A stretch of DNA of 5,074 nucleotides from Candidatus Yonathbacteria bacterium RIFCSPHIGHO2_01_FULL_51_10 (GCA_001823505.1 MHUS01000013.1:10619-15692); one strand, 5' to 3'; shown: positions 1 to 4,614, numbered from the stretch's first letter. Translations and numbers: made by a program. The notes: generated from the letters alone by a model not told the origin.

Positions 1-1
1 C

Positions 2-1768
2 CCGACGGGACGTCATATCTACACCATCAAGGGTAAGATCCCTTCAGGTGTTGCCAATGGCTCAACGGTTGTTGTTTCAACAACTCCGTCAGGATGGAGC
101 AGCCCAACAGGACAGACTTCCGGCAGCAGCGTCACGATCTCGCAAGGAAACTTTGCGATGAACACAATGACGGTGCGCGCGGCAGCTCTTGATATTGCGG
201 TTTCTGCAACACCTGCGGCACAGAACATTGTTGCGGGCGGTCAAGGTATCACCTTTGCCAACTACCAGCTTGACGCTACACAATCAGGCGAGGACGTACG
301 GTTCTCCTCAATGGTTGGGTTGCTCGGCGGTGGCAGCAACGGACTTGAAGGTGCCTACAACAACTTGTCAGCTTGTCAGTTGTTTGATGGCGCTACGGCT
401 CTCAACACAGGTTCAAACATTGTGAATCCTGCTGCGGGGACCGCTTCGTCAACAAGCGCGAACACATTCTCATTTGACAATTCTCTTACGATCACGAAAG
501 GGACCGTCAAGACGCTTGCGCTCAAGTGTAATGTTTCGTCAACTGCTGACAGCCTCTCGACATACCAGTTTGGTATTGCGAACACAGCAGCAAACATCGT
601 GGTCACCGGCGTAACTTCCGGCGGCGCGGTTACTGAGACGGTTACTGCTTCAAACGGTCAAATCATGACGGTTAACAGCGGTTCAGTCACGGTTACGACA
701 GATGCATCAAGCCCGTCATACGCGATTGCGGCGGCTGGCTCAACCGGAGTAACGCTTGGATCATACAAGTTCCGTGCAACGAACGAAGCGGTCAACTTGA
801 CTCGCATCGGATTGGGACTCGGAGCGATCACGGCTTCTTCAACGGCATCTGATCTTACCCAGGTAACTCTCTGGAGTGGCTCAACGCAGATCGGTACGGC
901 AACCTTCGTGGGTGCAAGCCGTGTTGCGACCTCAACACTCTCAACTCCTCTCGTTCTTACAAAGGACACGGATGTGATCGTAACGGTCAAGGGTGACCTT
1001 GCGGCTCAGGGTACGTCTGAGGCAAGCAACCCGGGAGCACTCCTCACGGTTAACGTTGACGCGAACGGCACGAACACTCAGGGTACGGGCGCACAGTCTG
1101 GCACCACGATCAACGCTTCCGGTTCAACATCGGTTGCGGGAGTACGTGTCTTCAAGTCATTCCCGACGGTCGCACAGCAGACCTCAGGAATGTCAACAAC
1201 GCTCGTTGGACAGTCAGGAACCGATCTGTATCGCTTCTCGATTGCCGCAAACAGCGCGGGTGACATTGCTTTGGACGAGCTCACGATCAACGTTGCAACT
1301 TCTTCATGGAGTTCAACGAACGGTACGACCTCGGTCACGAACCTCAAGGTCTACGCATACACTGACTCCGCATTCTCGAATACGGTTTCAGGGTCAAGCT
1401 TCACCGCAGGACAGGTCAACACAACAGATGCTGACCTTGTGAGCGGCGGAGACAACGTAGAAGCACTTGCTGCCGTTCTTACCATCCCTGCGGGACAGAC
1501 CTACTACTTCAAAGTGGTTGGCGATGTCACACAGACAGCTGGTACGACAGGATCAGCAGGCAGTGTAACCACGAAGATCACGGGCGATGCTGCATATCCT
1601 TCAACGATCTCAACATTGTTGGGCGCATATGCGACAGGACTCGGAAACTTCATCTGGTCTCCGGTATCAACCACGTCGGCTGCAACAGGCAACCTCGACT
1701 GGACCAACGGATACCAGGTCGCAGGTCTTCCTTCAGGTGGAACGAACTCGTTCACACTCTCTAAGTAA
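2..1768 (+). CDS. Modular secreted/surface beta-rich protein, 3' part (5' end outside window)
   Basis: The reading frame is open from position 2, so the ATG at 158 is internal and the gene begins before the window; 588 residues are visible, ending at TAA 1766-1768. The protein is rich in Ser, Thr, Ala, Gly and Val and poor in Lys and Cys, as expected of an exported, possibly glycosylated surface protein. At least three related modules are visible, at about residues 53-227, 228-377 and 378-515. Each has a core such as GITFANYQLDA, GVTLGSYKFRA or GTDLYRFSIAA and ends in a strand like LTKDTDVIVTVKGDL or IPAGQTYYFKVVGDV. The first residues (HIYTIKGKIPSG) look like the end of one more upstream module. 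Two Cys, residues 125 and 176, lie in the first module and could form a disulfide. The C-terminus (FIWSPVSTTS, then DWTNGYQVAGLPSGG) resembles the closing motif of Parcubacteria surface proteins. An S-layer or adhesin-like role is inference; no enzymatic motif is seen. The signal peptide, if present, is outside the window. Confidence 0.85.
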   Translation, partial: PTGRHIYTIKGKIPSGVANGSTVVVSTTPSGWSSPTGQTSGSSVTISQGNFAMNTMTVRAAALDIAVSATPAAQNIVAGGQGITFANYQLDATQSGEDVRFSSMVGLLGGGSNGLEGAYNNLSACQLFDGATALNTGSNIVNPAAGTASSTSANTFSFDNSLTITKGTVKTLALKCNVSSTADSLSTYQFGIANTAANIVVTGVTSGGAVTETVTASNGQIMTVNSGSVTVTTDASSPSYAIAAAGSTGVTLGSYKFRATNEAVNLTRIGLGLGAITASSTASDLTQVTLWSGSTQIGTATFVGASRVATSTLSTPLVLTKDTDVIVTVKGDLAAQGTSEASNPGALLTVNVDANGTNTQGTGAQSGTTINASGSTSVAGVRVFKSFPTVAQQTSGMSTTLVGQSGTDLYRFSIAANSAGDIALDELTINVATSSWSSTNGTTSVTNLKVYAYTDSAFSNTVSGSSFTAGQVNTTDADLVSGGDNVEALAAVLTIPAGQTYYFKVVGDVTQTAGTTGSAGSVTTKITGDAAYPSTISTLLGAYATGLGNFIWSPVSTTSAATGNLDWTNGYQVAGLPSGGTNSFTLSK

Positions 1769-1819
1769 GCCCTGGTGATTTCCTCGACGCCTCACGGCTG
1801 ATAGGGAATGACTAAGCAT

Positions 1820-1852
1820 AAAACCCCCTTCTCGAAAGAGAAGGGGGTTTTT
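1820..1852 (+). terminator. Strong intrinsic terminator of the surface-protein gene
   Basis: A perfect 14-bp stem pairs 1820-1833 with 1838-1851 around a GAAA (GNRA) tetraloop at 1834-1837. It has a C5/G5 core and ends in a T run (1848-1852). It lies about 50 nt after the TAA of the surface-protein gene. The A run on the 5' side makes it partly bidirectional. This is a textbook Rho-independent terminator and separates the surface-protein transcript from the TPR gene. Confidence 0.93.
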
Positions 1853-1901
1853 GCGTTGCCTATTGCCTGAACAACCAATATATATCGTATATACTTCAAA
1901 C

Positions 1902-1949
1902 CTTCCAAGGACTCCCCTTGGACAGCTGTCCAAGGGGAGTCCTTGGAAG
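1902..1949. repeat. REP-like palindrome 1, two arms head to head (48-bp perfect palindrome)
   Basis: Positions 1902-1949 form a perfect 48-bp palindrome centred between 1925 and 1926. The 44-bp core (1904-1947) is identical to the copy at 3619-3662. It consists of arm TCCAAGGACTCCCCTTGGA at 1904-1922, hinge CAGCTG at 1923-1928, and the reverse-complement arm at 1929-1947. Each arm is itself a hairpin (TCCAAGG, loop ACTCC, CCTTGGA), so the unit can fold either as one long stem or as two small hairpins. It lies between the terminator of the surface gene and the ribosome-binding site of the TPR gene, and resembles a BIME made by a RAYT transposase. Confidence 0.93.
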
Positions 1950-1953
1950 ATGC

Positions 1954-1958
1954 GGAGG
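1954..1958 (+). promoter_or_regulatory. GGAGG ribosome-binding site for the ATG at 1966
   Basis: GGAGG at 1954-1958 lies 7 nt before the ATG at 1966, an ideal Shine-Dalgarno position, and only 4 nt after the REP palindrome. It is the only strong Shine-Dalgarno in the window and supports 1966 as the start of the TPR gene. It competes with the promoter-like pair described at 1959-1986, which would exclude it from the mRNA. Confidence 0.5.
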
Positions 1959-1986
1959 TTGCATTATGGACATTTCCCCGTACAAT
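1959..1986 (+). promoter_or_regulatory. Candidate promoter of the TPR gene (TTGCAT, 16 nt, TACAAT)
   Basis: TTGCAT at 1959-1964 and TACAAT at 1981-1986 are separated by 16 nt. Transcription would begin around 1993, almost exactly at the ATG at 1996, giving a leaderless or nearly leaderless mRNA. The same spacing from TACAAT to ATG (9 nt) is seen in front of the small membrane-protein gene. If this promoter is used, the protein starts at 1996 and not 1966. Confidence 0.4.
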
Positions 1987-2781
1987 AAAGGGATTATGGA
2001 ACATCAACAAAAAAACACCCGGATACTTATTGTGGTCACCACTATCGTTGCCCTCGCCGTTGGGTACTATATCTACAAGGATGTGAATAAAACGCTTCCT
2101 GGGGGCGAAGCGCCATTGAACGCCACCACAACATCGGCGGTGGGGAATAATGCGACCAGCACCACCACGACCATCTCGGTGCCACTTCCACAACCTGTGC
2201 CTACTTTTGGACGGGTACTCCCTGCGGGAGTGCTACCAGACGATGCACGGACGATAGTCGTGTCGAATATCGCCAAATATACCGCTGAGCTGACCAAAGA
2301 TCCCAGGGCTACCAATACATGGATCGCATTGGGGTTGCAATACAAAATGGCAGGCGATTACGCTGGAGCGGAAGAAGCATGGACGTATGCGACGCGCCTG
2401 AGCTCCAAGAACATCGTACCGTTCTACAACCTCGGTGATCTTTATTACGGGTATCTCAAAGATCCGGTAAAGTCAGAGGCAAATTTCAAGACCGTGATCG
2501 CGCTTGACTCTACTTATACGGCAGCATATAGAGCGCTTTTTGACCTCTATCGCTACGCATACCCAGCAAAGCAGAGCCTTGCCCCAGAGATCCTTCTGCA
2601 GGGGATTAAACAGAGCGAAGACCCTATTGATCTGACGATCCTCCTTGCTGGTTATTATAAAGATACGGGGGATATTGCCGATGCCCGTACCTATTATCAA
2701 AAGGCTATTGTATTAGCAAGCCAAAAGAACAACACAGCCCTCGCCGCCATGATTCAAAAAGAACTCGATGCCCTTAAGTAG
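1966..2781 (+). CDS. Membrane-anchored TPR-repeat protein
   Basis: The product is 271 residues from ATG 1966, which is preceded by GGAGG with 7-nt spacing. A second ATG at 1996 (261 residues) is almost equally likely because it follows a promoter-like TACAAT and gives a typical short N-terminus before the membrane segment. The frame also stays open upstream into the palindrome, but a TTG start there would be a repeat artefact. Residues about 20-37 form one transmembrane helix (RILIVVTTIVALAVGYYIY). A Thr/Ala/Pro-rich linker follows (about 46-80), then helical TPR-like repeats at about 116-149 (WIALGLQYKMAGDYAGAEEA), 150-184 and 221-254 (ILLAGYYKDTGDIADARTYY). The small N-terminal part is probably cytoplasmic and the TPR domain outside. 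TPR domains bind proteins; the partner is unknown. There is no catalytic motif. The gene is isolated, with terminators before and after it. Confidence 0.88.
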   Translation: MDISPYNKGIMEHQQKNTRILIVVTTIVALAVGYYIYKDVNKTLPGGEAPLNATTTSAVGNNATSTTTTISVPLPQPVPTFGRVLPAGVLPDDARTIVVSNIAKYTAELTKDPRATNTWIALGLQYKMAGDYAGAEEAWTYATRLSSKNIVPFYNLGDLYYGYLKDPVKSEANFKTVIALDSTYTAAYRALFDLYRYAYPAKQSLAPEILLQGIKQSEDPIDLTILLAGYYKDTGDIADARTYYQKAIVLASQKNNTALAAMIQKELDALK

Positions 2782-2803
2782 GAAGTATTAAAGGGCGGAA
2801 AGG

Positions 2804-2842
2804 GAAACAGCCGGGGCGTGCAGAGCACGCCCCGGCTGTTTC
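2804..2842 (+). terminator. 17-bp GC-rich hairpin after the TPR gene, probable bidirectional terminator
   Basis: A perfect 17-bp stem pairs 2804-2820 with 2826-2842 around the loop CAGAG. It begins GAAACAGCC and ends GGCTGTTTC, so the only U run is the short TTT at its 3' foot, mirrored by AAA at the 5' foot. It lies 22 nt after the TAG at 2779-2781. The strength of the stem and its position support termination or 3'-end protection, but the weak U tract lowers certainty for classical Rho-independent termination. Confidence 0.75.
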
Positions 2843-2852
2843 GTAGGAGCTA

Positions 2853-2871
2853 TCCAAGGGGAGTCCTTGGA
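2853..2871 (-). repeat. REP-like 19-bp arm, reverse orientation
   Basis: TCCAAGGGGAGTCCTTGGA is an exact copy of the arm in reverse orientation. With the forward copy at 2910-2928 it makes a widely spaced inverted pair (38-nt spacer). Their order is opposite to that in the two CAGCTG-joined palindromes. It lies between the terminator of the TPR gene and the transposase gene. Confidence 0.92.
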
Positions 2872-2909
2872 AAATTTGAGCCTTGTTATACAAGGGTATC
2901 TAGGCATCA

Positions 2910-2928
2910 TCCAAGGACTCCCCTTGGA
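2910..2928 (+). repeat. REP-like 19-bp arm, forward orientation, just upstream of the transposase
   Basis: TCCAAGGACTCCCCTTGGA is an exact copy of the arm, and its flanking A and T (2909, 2929) lengthen the hairpin stem to 8 bp. It partners the reverse copy at 2853-2871. The spacer between them holds its own small hairpin, CCTTG-TTATA-CAAGG at 2881-2895. The end of this arm supplies TTGGAT (2924-2929), the best candidate -35 box of the transposase promoter. Confidence 0.92.
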
Positions 2929-2950
2929 TAGAAAAGCGTTGTAGTATAAT
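2924..2950 (+). promoter_or_regulatory. Candidate promoter of the transposase gene, -35 box inside the repeat arm
   Basis: A perfect TATAAT lies at 2945-2950, only 6 nt before the ATG at 2957. TTGGAT at 2924-2929, the end of the upstream REP-like arm plus one base, is 15 nt away, slightly short of the optimum. Transcription would begin at or very near the ATG, so the mRNA would be leaderless; no Shine-Dalgarno is visible. The -10 box is convincing, the -35 assignment less so. Confidence 0.5.
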
Positions 2951-2956
2951 TGGATC

Positions 2957-3613
2957 ATGGAGAGAAAATTTAATTTTGCTGTCGGAGAGTTTTACCACAT
3001 TTATAATCGAGGTAATAACAAGTCGGACATTTTTCTTACAGGCCATGATCGGCAACGTTTCCAGAAGTTATTATACGCATGTAACAGCACAGAGCCTGTT
3101 GTTTTTAAAACGATCCAAGGACTCCCCTTGGACAAGATCGTGCGAGGGAAACCACTTGTTTCCATTGGGGCGTATTGTTTAATGCCAAATCACTTCCACC
3201 TTTTGGTCAGGGAAGTTTCTGAAGGAGGTATCAGTGCGTTTCTCTCAAAGGTGCTCACCGCATATTCGATGTATTTCAACAAAAAGAACGAAAGGACAGG
3301 AAAATTGTTTGAAGGGCCGTTCCGTGCAACTCATGTTGGGAATGACGAATATCTGAAATATCTTTTCTCTTACATACACTTAAACCCGGTAAAACTTATC
3401 AATCCAAAATGGAAAGAAGAAAGGATCGTTGACCGGGTCGGAGCAATGAGATATTTAAAGGGTTATCATTTTTCAAGCTATGTTGACTATGTAGGTATTT
3501 CTCGGCCGGAGCAAGCAATTCTTAGTCGTTCTGATTTTCCGGAGTATTTCAATGAATTTAAAGAGTTTGAGCGTTTTATTGCCGAATGGTTATCGTTTAA
3601 TGAGGAAGAATAA
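2957..3613 (+). CDS. REP-associated tyrosine transposase (RAYT, Y1/HUH family)
   Basis: The 218-residue product belongs to the Y1 transposase family (IS200-like, TnpA-REP), single-strand DNA nucleases that cut and join at hairpins. The N-terminus has the family pattern FYHIYNRGNNK (residues 12-22). The metal-binding HUH motif is in YCLMPNHFHLL (His79 and His81). NKKNERTGKLFEGPF (108-122) is a conserved family block. The likely nucleophile is Tyr139 in SYIHLNPV, matching by position the DYIYINPV tyrosine of E. coli RAYT as I recall it. The C-terminal HFSSYVDYVG block is also typical. Both catalytic elements are intact and length is normal, so it may be active. No tnpB accompanies it. Identical REP-like arms lie on both sides and one, in frame, encodes residues 53-59 (IQGLPLD). 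The gene is visibly more A+T-rich than rplJ and rplL, consistent with horizontal origin. ATG 2957 is chosen from the motif start and the TATAAT 6 nt upstream. Confidence 0.95.
   Translation: MERKFNFAVGEFYHIYNRGNNKSDIFLTGHDRQRFQKLLYACNSTEPVVFKTIQGLPLDKIVRGKPLVSIGAYCLMPNHFHLLVREVSEGGISAFLSKVLTAYSMYFNKKNERTGKLFEGPFRATHVGNDEYLKYLFSYIHLNPVKLINPKWKEERIVDRVGAMRYLKGYHFSSYVDYVGISRPEQAILSRSDFPEYFNEFKEFERFIAEWLSFNEEE
3114..3132 (+). repeat. REP-like 19-bp arm inside the transposase coding sequence
   Basis: An exact copy of TCCAAGGACTCCCCTTGGA lies within the transposase gene and is read in frame as part of Ile53-Asp59 (IQGLPLD). It falls in the loop region between the N-terminal helix and the strand carrying the HUH motif, a place where family members vary in length and sequence. 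The reading frame is kept. The mRNA or single-stranded DNA here can form the same hairpin that the enzyme presumably recognises elsewhere. Confidence 0.92.
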
Positions 3614-3618
3614 AAGAA

Positions 3619-3662
3619 TCCAAGGACTCCCCTTGGACAGCTGTCCAAGGGGAGTCCTTGGA
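3619..3662. repeat. REP-like palindrome 2, two arms head to head (44-bp perfect palindrome)
   Basis: A perfect 44-bp palindrome, identical to 1904-1947, with arms at 3619-3637 and 3644-3662 and the hinge CAGCTG at 3638-3643. It begins 5 nt after the TAA of the transposase. In RNA it would form a very stable stem, so it may also protect or terminate the transposase mRNA, though there is no T run after it (AAAAGGGG). Confidence 0.93.
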
Positions 3663-3703
3663 AAAGGGGCGAGACTCTTGTTTTGATTTTTAGCACTTTG
3701 CGC

Positions 3704-3724
3704 TACAATATAATGGAGTACAAT
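3704..3724 (+). promoter_or_regulatory. Candidate -10 region for the small membrane-protein gene
   Basis: Three overlapping or adjacent -10-like boxes are present: TACAAT 3704-3709, TATAAT 3709-3714 and TACAAT 3719-3724. TTGATT at 3683-3688 could be a -35 box 15 nt before the first and 20 nt before the second. Because the boxes sit so close to ATG 3713 and ATG 3734, the transcript would have at most a very short leader. Which box is used cannot be decided from sequence. Confidence 0.35.
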
Positions 3725-3733
3725 ATTGAGTAT

Positions 3734-3892
3734 ATGAGCAGCCTTTTCAACAAAACGTTTTTTAAGTTTACCGCCGGATTTTTAGGCATTCTTTTTCTGG
3801 GGTTTGTGGGCTTGATCCTCATTAATATCTATGGGGGGACGGCGCTCAGCGGGGCACAGGCAACGCCCATTTCGGAAACTCCTACTCCTTGA
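3734..3892 (+). CDS. Small single-pass membrane protein, unknown function
   Basis: A 52-residue product from ATG 3734, or 59 from the in-frame ATG 3713. I do not recognise a family. After a short basic and aromatic stretch (NKTFFKF), residues about 15-35 form one hydrophobic segment (GFLGILFLGFVGLILINIY). A short Gly/Ala/Pro/Thr-rich tail (SETPTP) follows, predicted to face outward since the Lys residues lie before the helix. ATG 3734 is favoured because TACAAT lies 9 nt before it and the protein then starts directly before the basic stretch; there is no clear Shine-Dalgarno for either start. A hairpin follows directly after the TGA. It lies between the transposase repeat and the rplJ leader, and context gives no function. 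Confidence 0.6.
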   Translation: MSSLFNKTFFKFTAGFLGILFLGFVGLILINIYGGTALSGAQATPISETPTP

Positions 3893-3893
3893 C

Positions 3894-3918
3894 CCTGGGA
3901 AGGTTTAACCTTTCCAGG
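3894..3918 (+). terminator. Hairpin directly after the small membrane-protein gene, possible terminator
   Basis: CCTGGGAAGG (3894-3903) pairs with CCTTTCCAGG (3909-3918), a 10-bp stem with one G-U pair and a TTTAA loop. It starts one base after the TGA at 3890-3892. The next T run (TTTTT, about 3933-3937) is some 15 nt further, so it is not a classical intrinsic terminator. It may be a processing or 3'-end-protecting hairpin. Confidence 0.45.
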
Positions 3919-3927
3919 TATTCAGGG

Positions 3928-3955
3928 TTGACTTTTTCTCTCCCTGGGCTATTGT
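3928..3955 (+). promoter_or_regulatory. Candidate promoter of the rplJ-rplL operon
   Basis: TTGACT (3928-3933, five of six consensus bases) and TATTGT (3950-3955, four of six) are 16 nt apart. Transcription would begin near 3962, placing the whole leader structure at 3995-4083 within the mRNA, about 140 nt before rplJ. It is the best -35/-10 pair in the gap; CATAAT at 3985-3990 has no good -35 partner. Confidence 0.5.
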
Positions 3956-3994
3956 GTGTGCAAAGCCAATGAACACAGGCACTCCATAATATAC

Positions 3995-4083
3995 GGAGAC
4001 AAGCCCTGTCGAGGTCGACCTTCTTTGTCCGCAAGGGCAGAGACAGGGCTTTGGACGGCTTGTTGCCGTTTTTTTGTTTTTTT
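3995..4083 (+). promoter_or_regulatory. rplJ leader RNA: probable L10(L12)-responsive attenuator
   Basis: The leader contains AAGCCCTGTC (4001-4010), which pairs perfectly with GACAGGGCTT (4042-4051). Within it lies a small hairpin closed by a GCAA tetraloop (4027-4030 with 4035-4038), and GUCGAGGU just inside the closing stem resembles the L10-leader motif of Firmicutes as I recall it. An alternative pairing, ACAAGCC (3999-4005) with GGCTTGT (4057-4063), would block both the closing stem and the terminator at 4055-4083. This is the expected layout for feedback attenuation by the L10-L12 complex, known for rplJ leaders of other bacteria. The folding is seen in the sequence; L10 binding is inferred from position and analogy. 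Confidence 0.7.
4055..4083 (+). terminator. Intrinsic terminator in the rplJ leader (attenuator)
   Basis: ACGGC (4055-4059) pairs with GCCGT (4065-4069) around a TTGTT loop, extendable by G-U pairs. It is followed by a T-rich run to 4083 broken only by G4076. It stands 21 nt before the rplJ ATG, so it cannot serve an upstream gene alone and fits an attenuator. The stem is short, which suits regulated read-through. Confidence 0.7.
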
Positions 4084-4104
4084 ACCAACTACCTTTTTCT
4101 CACC

Positions 4105-4614
4105 ATGGCATTGTCAAAAGAAAAGAAGAAGGAAATGCTTGCCAAGGTACGTACGGCGCTCAAGGGCGCCCCGTCGGTTGTGTTCGTTAACTTCCATGGG
4201 CTCACGGTGGCCGAGGTGACCCAGCTCCGCCGCGGGCTTCGTGCCGCGGGCTTGGGCTATATGGTCGCCAAGAAGACGCTCGCGAAGCGCGCGCTTGATG
4301 AAGTGGGTTTTACGGGGACACTGCCGGAATTTCCGCAGGAATTCGCCTTTGCCTACCCCACATCAGAACAAGCGATCGCTGACGCATTGGCGCCGGTACG
4401 CACCGTGTACGCATTCCAGAAAGAGCACAAGGAGCACCTTGATATCGTAGGAGGAGTGTTTGAGGGGCAGTATCGGGACAAGGCGTCCATGCTTTCCTTT
4501 GCAACCATTCCGTCACGCGAGGTTCTCTACGCGCAGTTCGTCAACCTTATCAATTCACCCATCCAGCGGCTTGCGGTCGCGCTCGATCAGATCGCGCAGT
4601 CAAAGTCTGCTTAG
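4105..4614 (+). CDS. rplJ: Large ribosomal subunit protein L10 (bL10/uL10)
   Basis: The 169-residue product is ribosomal protein L10, the base of the ribosomal stalk. It binds 23S rRNA near the L11 region and carries the L7/L12 dimers that recruit translation factors. The N-terminus MALSKEKKKEMLAKV, the segment SVVFVNFHGLTVAEVTQLRR and the following MVAKKTLAKRAL are the typical RNA-binding domain. GGVFEGQY and the C-terminal helix (FVNLINSPIQRLAVALDQIA) are also typical, the latter being the L12 docking helix. Length is close to the usual 165-175 residues. ATG 4105 is chosen because the family N-terminus begins there; the upstream in-frame extension falls in the leader terminator. No Shine-Dalgarno is visible; the bases before ATG are pyrimidine-rich. 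It is followed 23 nt later by rplL, its stalk partner, in one operon. Confidence 0.97.
   Translation: MALSKEKKKEMLAKVRTALKGAPSVVFVNFHGLTVAEVTQLRRGLRAAGLGYMVAKKTLAKRALDEVGFTGTLPEFPQEFAFAYPTSEQAIADALAPVRTVYAFQKEHKEHLDIVGGVFEGQYRDKASMLSFATIPSREVLYAQFVNLINSPIQRLAVALDQIAQSKSA

Noticed and set aside
1864..1894. Promoter or operator in the AT-rich stretch before palindrome 1 (GTATATAC at 1887-1894)
   Set aside because: TATATA-type matches occur easily in AT-rich DNA and no convincing -35 partner was seen; left out as unsupported.
1918..1965. Upstream extension of the TPR reading frame from a TTG codon (MDSCPRGVLG...)
   Set aside because: These residues are encoded by the palindrome itself, and the same peptide appears in other frames wherever the palindrome occurs. 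Good ATG starts lie downstream.
2843..2849. GTAG/GGAG tetranucleotide 5' of the arm at 2853, as in classical E. coli REP elements
   Set aside because: It occurs before only one of the seven arms, so it is probably chance; the other copies have unrelated flanks.
2957..3613. Complete IS200/IS605 element with tnpB
   Set aside because: No TnpB or IscB reading frame is present on either strand, and the protein resembles the RAYT branch more than classical TnpA.
1902..3662. CRISPR array
   Set aside because: The copies alternate in orientation, have irregular spacing from 6 nt to over 900 nt, and lie partly inside a gene. No cas genes are present.
3995..4051. tRNA-like folded segment
   Set aside because: The stems do not form a cloverleaf, and no T-arm or anticodon arm pattern is seen; the region is explained better by the rplJ attenuator.
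3956..4219. Reading frame crossing the rplJ leader into rplJ (MCKANEHRHS...)
   Set aside because: It overlaps the structured leader and the true rplJ frame, and its sequence is low-quality Arg/Pro/Ser-rich shadow.
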